From: Botryosphaeria dothidea
Lineage: Eukaryota; Ascomycota; Dothideomycetes; Botryosphaeriales; Botryosphaeriaceae
NCBI GenBank assembly: GCA_011503125.2
Contig: WWBZ02000062.1
Coordinates: forward strand, 558,001-622,000
Direction of reading: 5' to 3'
Length of the DNA stretch: 64,000 bases
A program made the translations under genes and the position numbers. Of this stretch, positions 57,514-64,000 are shown in pieces; position 1 is the first letter of the stretch; each line of letters begins with the position of its first letter. The notes beneath the pieces are model-generated. The model had not been told where the DNA came from. It saw only the letters and a program-made list of their open reading frames with translations, and made no database searches.

Positions 57514-59214
57514 ATGGCGCGAACCCGCAGTGTCTCGCCTCCGGGCGACATCCCATTCGGCCATTCTGCGACCTCCCCTCCTCCGCTCCCGTTGTCGAAG
57601 CGCGACAAACGCCGCACCATGCTTTCGGAAAAGCTCAACGATATGTTCGCCTCCTTCTCCGAGAATCGCGATCAGCACTATCGCGCCCAGATTCAGGCTG
57701 TGCAAACCGACATGGCCCTGATTATGCGCGCCGACCCATACCAGAATAAGCCGTTGGACGAGACAGGCGATGAGGTAGCCGAGGCCATCCAAGGCACGAC
57801 TGGTGCTCAGCCGCCGCAGCCAGGGACCGCCACAGGCGATTACATTGCTCAGGTCGGGCGCTTCTACAGCAAATTTGTGAACGAGGCGAATGACGCCTTG
57901 GAGACCCGAGATATTGCTCTTACAATGCTCTTTGTAGGCTAATCCTCGCATGCCACCCACGACACCTGCTGACAAGCCGCGCAGAACAAGTACCAGGCTA
58001 GCATGCGCGAGCTCGAGCAATCGCATCAGTACAAAGTTAGACTCGCTCAGGAGGAACACCGGCATCTCGCCAACACACTTCGGGAGCGACTGGTGGCCAG
58101 CGTGAAGCAGCGGCAATCGCGGCTGTTAAAGGAAAAGGAACAACTGGATATTGCTGACAGCAATGCTCTGCTTCTGCACCCAAACCAGTTCAGCATTACA
58201 AACCCAGCCTCCCCCGGCGGTCCTGCCAGCAACCGGAAGACTCGTCATACTCGCCATCGTGTCGGTGATCCAGACGAGATGGTTGGCACTGCCATGGCAA
58301 CTGAGAAGTCGCGCAAGCGGAAGGCCGCTTTCGAAGACGCCGACAGCGGCTCGCCGGGTCCCTCGGGGCGCAATCCTGATTTGGGCTTCGCATCGCCCTT
58401 CCGCGACGCAAAGGCGAAGACTATGCACACGCAGTTCGAGGCTCCGGCCTACTCGATCGATCGTCTATTCACGGACAAGGAGCTTGCCATGACGATGAAC
58501 ACGGCCGCTGTTGCTACCACGCACTTCTTCAATAAGCTCAGAGTCCAGGAGCAGAACAACCACAATGGCGCAGCCAACGGTACCAACGGCGCTCACAATG
58601 GCGGTGTTGACGGTGGTGATGATTCAGGCACTGCCACCGCGAACGAGGGCGAGGTTGAAGGCGATGAAGACGGCGCAACTCCCGCCGCCCCGGAGATGGA
58701 GCGCACCCAGTCGCACCATGCGACTCGTGGCTCGACGCGGAACAATCCCCTCGCAGACCTCGCCCTCGCCGCCGAGCGTACCGGCGCTCTTCCGTTCTCG
58801 AGCGTGGCTCCAGTCATCCTCCCAGCAAACGTGGGCAGCAAGGCCAACGCCTCGGCACCGACTCCTCCAGGCCTGACGAACGCGGAGGTCGATAACGATT
58901 TCGTTATCATGGCATGTCCAACGGACGGCACCGACGATATCAACGAGAAGCTCCTCCACACCGCTTGCGGCCCGCTTCAGGCCAGAGAATACCAGTACCA
59001 GCCGAGCAATATGCGGCATGAGCATAACGGAAATGGAATTCACAGCCTCGCGCCGCAGATGGATTTCAGCGGCGTGTCGATAAGCGCTGCGAACAGCGAC
59101 AGCGGCATGGGCGGTGTGCCCATGAGCAGGCATGGGAACGGCAGCTCGATAGGCGGCGTTGGCATGAGGCGGACCGGTAGCGGGATGGGGAGAGGCAAAG
59201 GACGGGCGGCGTAA
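57514..59214 (+). CDS. SDS3-like subunit of the Rpd3L histone deacetylase complex
   Basis: Two exons (57514-57933, 57985-59214, with a 51-nt intron) give 549 residues. Sds3/Dep1-family proteins are structural subunits of the Rpd3L/Sin3 histone deacetylase and help repress transcription in the nucleus. The Sds3 domain spans roughly residues 25-200. It includes SKRDKRRTMLSEKLNDMFAS, NRDQHYRAQIQAVQTDMALI, YIAQVGRFYSKFVNEANDAL and, after the splice, NKYQASMRELEQSHQYKVRL with a long coiled coil (HRHLANTLRERLVASVKQRQ). The middle is basic (EKSRKRKAAFEDADSGS, a likely nuclear-localisation signal). The tail is Asn/Gly-rich low complexity, ending in GMGRGKGRAA. Sds3 versus Dep1 within the family is not certain; the domain order favours Sds3. 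The position beside TOP2 and RRN11 is unlikely to be functional. Confidence 0.85.
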
Positions 59215-60185
59215 TTTCCTGCTGCCTTCCTTTTTGCCCTCATCCAGCGTTTCTTGATACCCGGTGACGGCGGCTGTTGCATTTTCGATCTGCGTTATGG
59301 AGTTTGTGAGGCAAGGATTTGGCGCTTGGTGTGCATATAAAGTGGAAAGTGGTCTCTTTGTCTTTGCGCAGGCAACTCTTCACTTTTCATGGATGCGGGT
59401 CTTTCTCTATCCGAAGCTCTTCTTCAAGAGGCTTCCTGCGTTATCTCATTGTTAGTATTCGAGAAAGCATTCCAGGTACGGAATAACAAGGAAGGTCCGT
59501 TTTTCCGATTTTCTTAAAGTGTTGTGTTTATTGTTTGTCCGTCAAATTACTCTTCCCGGATCCGAGAAGTGGATCTTGATTTATTTCCTTTTCGGGCAAG
59601 TCGCGTTCGGTAATGAAACCTACCACTAGGCATGCAGGGCTCCAACGGATATTTTGTCTTTGTCATGCTTGTTGTATTCCAAAACTAGAGGAGTCTCAGG
59701 CAATCCTGTGGGAACTCGTCAGACACTGAATTGATATACGGCGCAAAAGCCGTACTCCTGGAGCGCAACATTCATCGAACTAAGAGAGTATAGTAACGAC
59801 GACGCATGGGGATGGGATGTATTCACACGGATACGGTTGTTCAGACAGATCAGTGACATTTGCGTCCTGAAGATCGATTCTATTCCCCATGACGGCTCCT
59901 CACGGTATAATGTCTACAGCGGACGATTCACTCGAAGCTGAGTGTCAAAAGTCACTTGAAAGACTAAAAGAAAAGAGACAAATTTACCGCATCAGGAGAT
60001 TTGACGCACTGTGACGCAAGATTATATAGCTTATAGCCTATGCACACGTACACTCCGCATCGACACATTAACTTGACACCGCCACAACTCTATCCCGAGT
60101 CAAGAAGCTACAGATACTCGAATCTGAACCCGGTACAACTGACATCTCACTCCCACACATCCTTTCCGATCCGGACCCGAACCAC
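59215..60185. other. Intergenic region, no gene recognised
   Basis: About 1 kb between the SDS3-like gene and the disabled gene at 60215. No coding signal or repeat seen. Confidence 0.5.
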
Positions 60186-60190
60186 GCACA

Positions 60191-60206
60191 GCCCCCCCCC
60201 CCCCCC
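60191..60206 (+). repeat. Poly-C tract before the pseudogene start codon
   Basis: A run of about sixteen C lies a few bases upstream of the ATG at 60215. Such tracts are hard to sequence and vary in length. Confidence 0.8.
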
Positions 60207-60214
60207 GACCGAAA

Positions 60215-61347
60215 ATGGCAAGACCCACCCTACCGCCCGACCGCCTAGCCAAATTCACCGCCGCCATGCACCACGTCTACCAGCTCCCCCTCCCCAACGC
60301 CGCCACCACCACTCCCTCCTCCCCGCAAGAACAACAACCGCCCTGGACCCCTCCCCCCTGCGCCGCCGGCCACCGCGGCCGCTACCTCTGGACCGACGCC
60401 TTCGCCGTGCTCAACCTCGTCACCCTCCACGCCGCCGCCCTCGCCCGCGCCGTCCACGCCGTCCTCGGCCGCACGCGCGACGGCACGCGGCGCCTGCCGC
60501 GCGCCACCGCCGCCGATCCGCTCGCCGGGGGGCACGCATCGGGAAGCAGGACGACGAGGGCGCGCCCGACGGCGACGGCCAGTACCACCATTACCTGACG
60601 CTGTGGATGTACGCGCTGAGCCGGCTGGGCGCCGTGGCGGGCGGGGAGGAGGGGAGGGCGTGGAGCGAGCGGGCGGTGCGGCTGATGCGGGCGGTGCATC
60701 CGGCGTTCGTGTACGATCGGGAGGGCGCGCGGCCGCGGATGTGGTGGAAGTTTCGGGTGGGGTTGGACGGGCCGTTGGTCAGGAGCGAGGGGAACCTGGA
60801 TCCGGTGGATGGGTTGGTGGTGTGTAGGGTGTTGGGGGAGGAGATGGCGGATTATGAGCGGATCGTGCGGGCGAAGTGGGAGGGGTATGGGAGCGATGAT
60901 GCGCTGGATTTGGGCATGACGCTGTGAACGGCGCATCGGTATGCGGGGTGCGAGGAGTGGGCGGCGGGGTTGGTGAGGAGGGCGGAGAGGGATTTGAGGA
61001 GGCTTGTTGAGGTGGGCCATTTCAAGAGGGATGTGAGGAGGAGGCTGGCGTTTCGAGAGTTTGGGACTGTGCTGGGGATTCGCTGCGCTCTGGCTCATGA
61101 GCCCTGGTGGGAGCAGCAGGCCGAAGAGATCATGAAGACGTGGGAAGATGCTGGGGTTGTGCCGGTCCCCCGAGAGACTGTACGAACCTGAACGCTTCCC
61201 CGGATCTGGTGCCGATCACGTTGGTCATGTATGCGGCTGCGTTGGAGCCGGGAGGTGAGTAGATCTGCTTTTGACTTGCGTGAGAGATGTGCTGAACTTA
61301 TTCTAGCTTTCAAGAAAGATTGGTTTGAGAGCGCTACACCAGTTTGA
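60215..61347 (+). pseudogene. Disabled copy of an uncharacterised conserved fungal gene
   Basis: The first frame gives MARPTLPPDRLAKFTAAMHH, RGRYLWTDAFAVLNLVTLHA and LGRTRDGTRRLPRATAADPL. It breaks near 60527-60537 (G-run) and resumes one frame over as RIGKQDDEGAPDGDGQYHHY, LTLWMYALSRLGAV, VRSEGNLDPVDGLVV and DALDLGMTL. A TGA at 60925-60927 sits where TGG (Trp) would be expected, because the frame goes straight on with TAHRYAGCEEWAAGLVRRAE and RRRLAFREFGTVLGIRCALA. A further shift near 61180-61195 leads to NASPDLVPITLVMYAAALEP, a 52-nt intron (61255-61306) and FKKDWFESATPV, with the stop at 61345-61347. I recognise the pattern (RYLWTDAF, DGQYHHYLTLWM, GNLDPxDG, LAFREFGT) as a conserved fungal family, possibly with an alpha-toroid fold, but I know no function for it. 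Confidence 0.75.
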
Positions 61348-64000
61348 AAGATTGGAGATGAAGTTCATGGTACTGTTAAATGGAATAGCGAGCCTGTCTT
61401 ATCACGCGATCCTTTGGTCAGACTGGAAATGATATGGAGGCTCAAGTGTTGAGGTCTTCTTCACTCCGTTATGCAGCAGTGGTCTATAGATACTTTGCAT
61501 AGCTTAAAGAAATGTAAGGTAAATATCTCGCTAAAAGAGCTGATATAATAGTAGCGCTTAGACTCGGGGACAGGCTGTATCTCAATGTTTTATCGATTTA
61601 AGACAGTTGTCAGACATACCAGATCGCATCCCGAAAGCATTTCTAAAAAAAAAAAAAAATGAACGATCACGCAGAGCGGTGCGCCTGCCGATTGTTGGCG
61701 GCATGTTTCTTTGACAAAGATAACTTTACGAACAGTTGAAGTATCCATCTGGATGCGTGAGTTGTAGTCGTAATGATGATCTATTTGGAGGAATACTCCG
61801 ATCACCATACAGATCTGATCTGACCTTCGCTTGGTTATACATCAAAGTAACGTACTCGGCGCTCACCGTCGGCCGCGCAGCACCCCTCTACATACTTTCC
61901 TTGGCATCGGCAGCTGTTCCCTCGTACTCGGCAAAGGTGCGATAATTTAAAAAGGACATCCGATTTACCGGGATGAACCCACCCACCTATAGCGAAAAAG
62001 ACCCGCTAATACTTTACAAAGCACGAGAACTTCAGAGTTATAAAAAAAAACTGAGTCTCGAAGCGAAGTAAGAGGAACGGATTTCGCCGTTTGCCATCTT
62101 CCAAGCCGGCTGAACCTTCAAATGAGTGCCTTACGTAGGCGAGCAAACGTGGCAGCAGAGCCTCGCCCGAGCCTCGACCTCAGACCCGCCGACCCCTTAC
62201 TATAAAGATCTTGGAAGCCAAGGGATTCGAGTGGAAAGACCTGATACAGGGGGATGGGAATGTTTGCCGGGACCAATGCTCCTTCTTTCGGCAAAGCGGC
62301 AGAGTACGTGCCGCGAATCATGTTGACGTAGTATTCGTCCTTCTTCTCGAAGGAGAACACGGGGCGGTTATACGGGACGGTTGCAACGAAGCGAGAGAAG
62401 AAAAAAAAAAGCACGGAAGCGCGTGTCACCTCAGCTCGGAACGGGATATTTTTTTTATACAGTGCTTGCCTAACCGGCGCATCGGCGGTGGGATCAAAAA
62501 GGGCAGAGCAGCGCATGGCACCGGCATGGAGATGGCTTTCCATCGCGGCCCCACAAGAAGGCGTCGAAGGAGGGCGGAAAGAACGGGCTTGGCGTTTGCA
62601 GCCCGGCCGCCCTTTTACTCCTGTGGCTGTGCGGTCTGTGATGGTGGTGGGATGGCGGTTGACGGAGCGGTCAGAGCATGTTTGGAGAGTGGTTGGCCGG
62701 CGGTATGGCGAACGTCAAGACCGGCGGCACCTCCGCCTAAGTGCATTACGTGCCGTCCCCTGAGCATAAAAGGTGAGAAAGAGAGATACAGCACGGGCAC
62801 AGCACAGCACAGCACAGCACAACAAGAGCGGAACCTTGGGGAACAGGCGATTGCGATCAACTCGCGCAGTGTGGTCCCCACAGGAGCAAACACGAAGAGA
62901 GGGAGGAGGAGCCACCTTTCTTTTCAGCCCCATGGGTGCAGAAGACAGTGATAGGCGGTGATCGACGTCACCAGCAGCCAGCTGTCCGCGGGGGGAGGAG
63001 AAAGGGAGCTGCCGCCGCCGAGCGTTCTTCTCTCCTGTGTTCTTTTTTGCACGATCAGGCGATGCGCCTAGCAACCGCGGCGCAAGAGCGGGCGTGCGTA
63101 TGTGTGGTGGACGCTTGGTCCATCCTTTAAATAGTGTCGCTCTGATCCATGCTCTTATTAATCACCCAATCCCCAGGGCGACGGGGAGCATGGCTGCCGG
63201 GGGCGCTTGCTGCCAACAATTATTATGTTTGCATCGACGTTCTGGGCCCCGGGCAAGAAAAAAGCGGAACCCTTGTCGACCGGACAGGTGTGCTCGGTCT
63301 TGGGAAAACAGGAGGCAACGAGTGGACGGGAGCGGTGATGATGTGGCTTGCCAGGAGTGCGCGAAGGAGAGGGGAGGATTAGACGGCGGCGGAGGGTGAG
63401 AGAGGGGCGTGGTCGGCAGGCAGGTGCTCGACGCCGAACCGTGGGCTCGTAACGTCGAGCGACGCCAAGCGAAAGACGTGACGGGCGACGGCGTGCTGGG
63501 CGAACAGGCCGTGTGGATAGCAATGAGCAGATATGGCGATCGGAGGATGGGGCGCGCCGTGGAGGCGTTTTCGGCGGCCGCAAGCAAGAGGGCAAAGAAC
63601 AGGCAGGCGTGGTTGAGCGGCCAAATTTAGAAAGCGGCAGGCTGCTGGCTGGGTGAGAGTGCTTGGGTGCGGAGATTGATGGAGGACGCGGGTTTCCTGT
63701 CCGTCGCAATGCGCTTCCCCCTTTGGGCGGCGCGGGCTGACTCGCAAGCCTCGATTCGTGGGTGATCGCCGGCGTTTAATTTGCACTCATGGCGTGGAGA
63801 GCGCGCGATGATGCGACCTGAGCAACACAGCGCGAAGCTTCCCTCTCTGCGCCAGATTAAGGTTGCCCAGAGGCCTGTCGCGTGTCGTTGGATGCTTGTC
63901 TCGCAGCCCTCCGAGAGCCGTCCCCCCGGCCCGCCCATGGCACGTTTCGTGAAGCGTGTCGTGAAACCCGAGCATCTAACTCAGAAACACCATCTCCCAA
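61348..64000. other. Terminal region without a supported gene
   Basis: About 2.6 kb to the window edge. It holds an A-tract near 61646-61658, a five-unit CACAG repeat at 62797-62822 and GC-rich stretches after 62500 with open frames on both strands. The longest frames (62211-62951 plus, 62118-62543 minus) overlap each other and contain homopolymers, so I do not call them. Confidence 0.45.
62797..62822 (+). repeat. CACAG pentanucleotide microsatellite
   Basis: Four to five perfect tandem units of CACAG/AGCAC occur in non-coding DNA, likely length-variable between isolates. Confidence 0.85.

Noticed and set aside
62118..62951. Opposed open frames of 141 and 246 codons near the right end
   Set aside because: They overlap each other, run through A/T homopolymers, and the longer one lacks an ATG start; no motif recognised.

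Overview
The window looks like nuclear DNA of a filamentous ascomycete (Pezizomycotina; Dothideomycetes is my best guess, not provable from sequence alone). The evidence is GT-AG introns of mostly 50-70 nt with CTAAC-type branch sites, Zn2Cys6 regulators, a GH43 enzyme, fungal KRR1, RRN11, SDS3 and TOP2 orthologues, and long intergenic stretches. There is no prokaryotic, plasmid or viral signature, no CRISPR array and no recognisable intact transposon.

Layout. 1-8.6 kb: two type-B carboxylesterases in convergent orientation (the first cut by the window edge), a secreted S10 serine carboxypeptidase and an MCT-like MFS transporter. 8.6-16 kb: accessory DNA with a ~300-bp direct repeat, a small secreted cysteine-containing protein and a decayed DUF4238 gene. 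16-26 kb: a secreted GH43 glycosidase, the ribosome-biogenesis factor KRR1, a Zn2Cys6 regulator and a sugar transporter. This could be a loose sugar-utilisation neighbourhood with a housekeeping gene inside it. 26-31 kb: mostly non-coding, with one tRNA-Arg(ACG). 31-37.5 kb: a BAR-domain membrane-curvature protein and a second Zn2Cys6 regulator. 37.4-46.3 kb: about 9 kb with no gene I can support. 46.3-59.2 kb: a compact conserved block with a RING-H2 ubiquitin ligase, RRN11 (divergent from it), DNA topoisomerase II and an SDS3-like histone-deacetylase subunit. 59-64 kb: a disabled copy of an uncharacterised fungal gene, then DNA with no supported gene.

How it fits together. The 46-59 kb block is nuclear housekeeping (rDNA transcription, chromosome topology, chromatin silencing). 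The 1-26 kb half is extracellular nutrition: esterases, peptidase, glycosidase, transporters and a regulator. The promoter of the GH43 gene carries XlnR-type and CreA-type motifs, consistent with induction by pentose polymers and repression by glucose. Gene models were built by hand from splice signals and frame continuity. The exon joins given all preserve frame, but none was checked against transcripts. I did not find a convincing new multi-gene system. The most interesting items are the altered active-site neighbour in the carboxypeptidase, the two multiply broken pseudogenes, the ~300-bp repeat, an 18-bp near-perfect inverted repeat, micro-exons that split functional motifs, and the 9-kb gene-free region upstream of a regulator.
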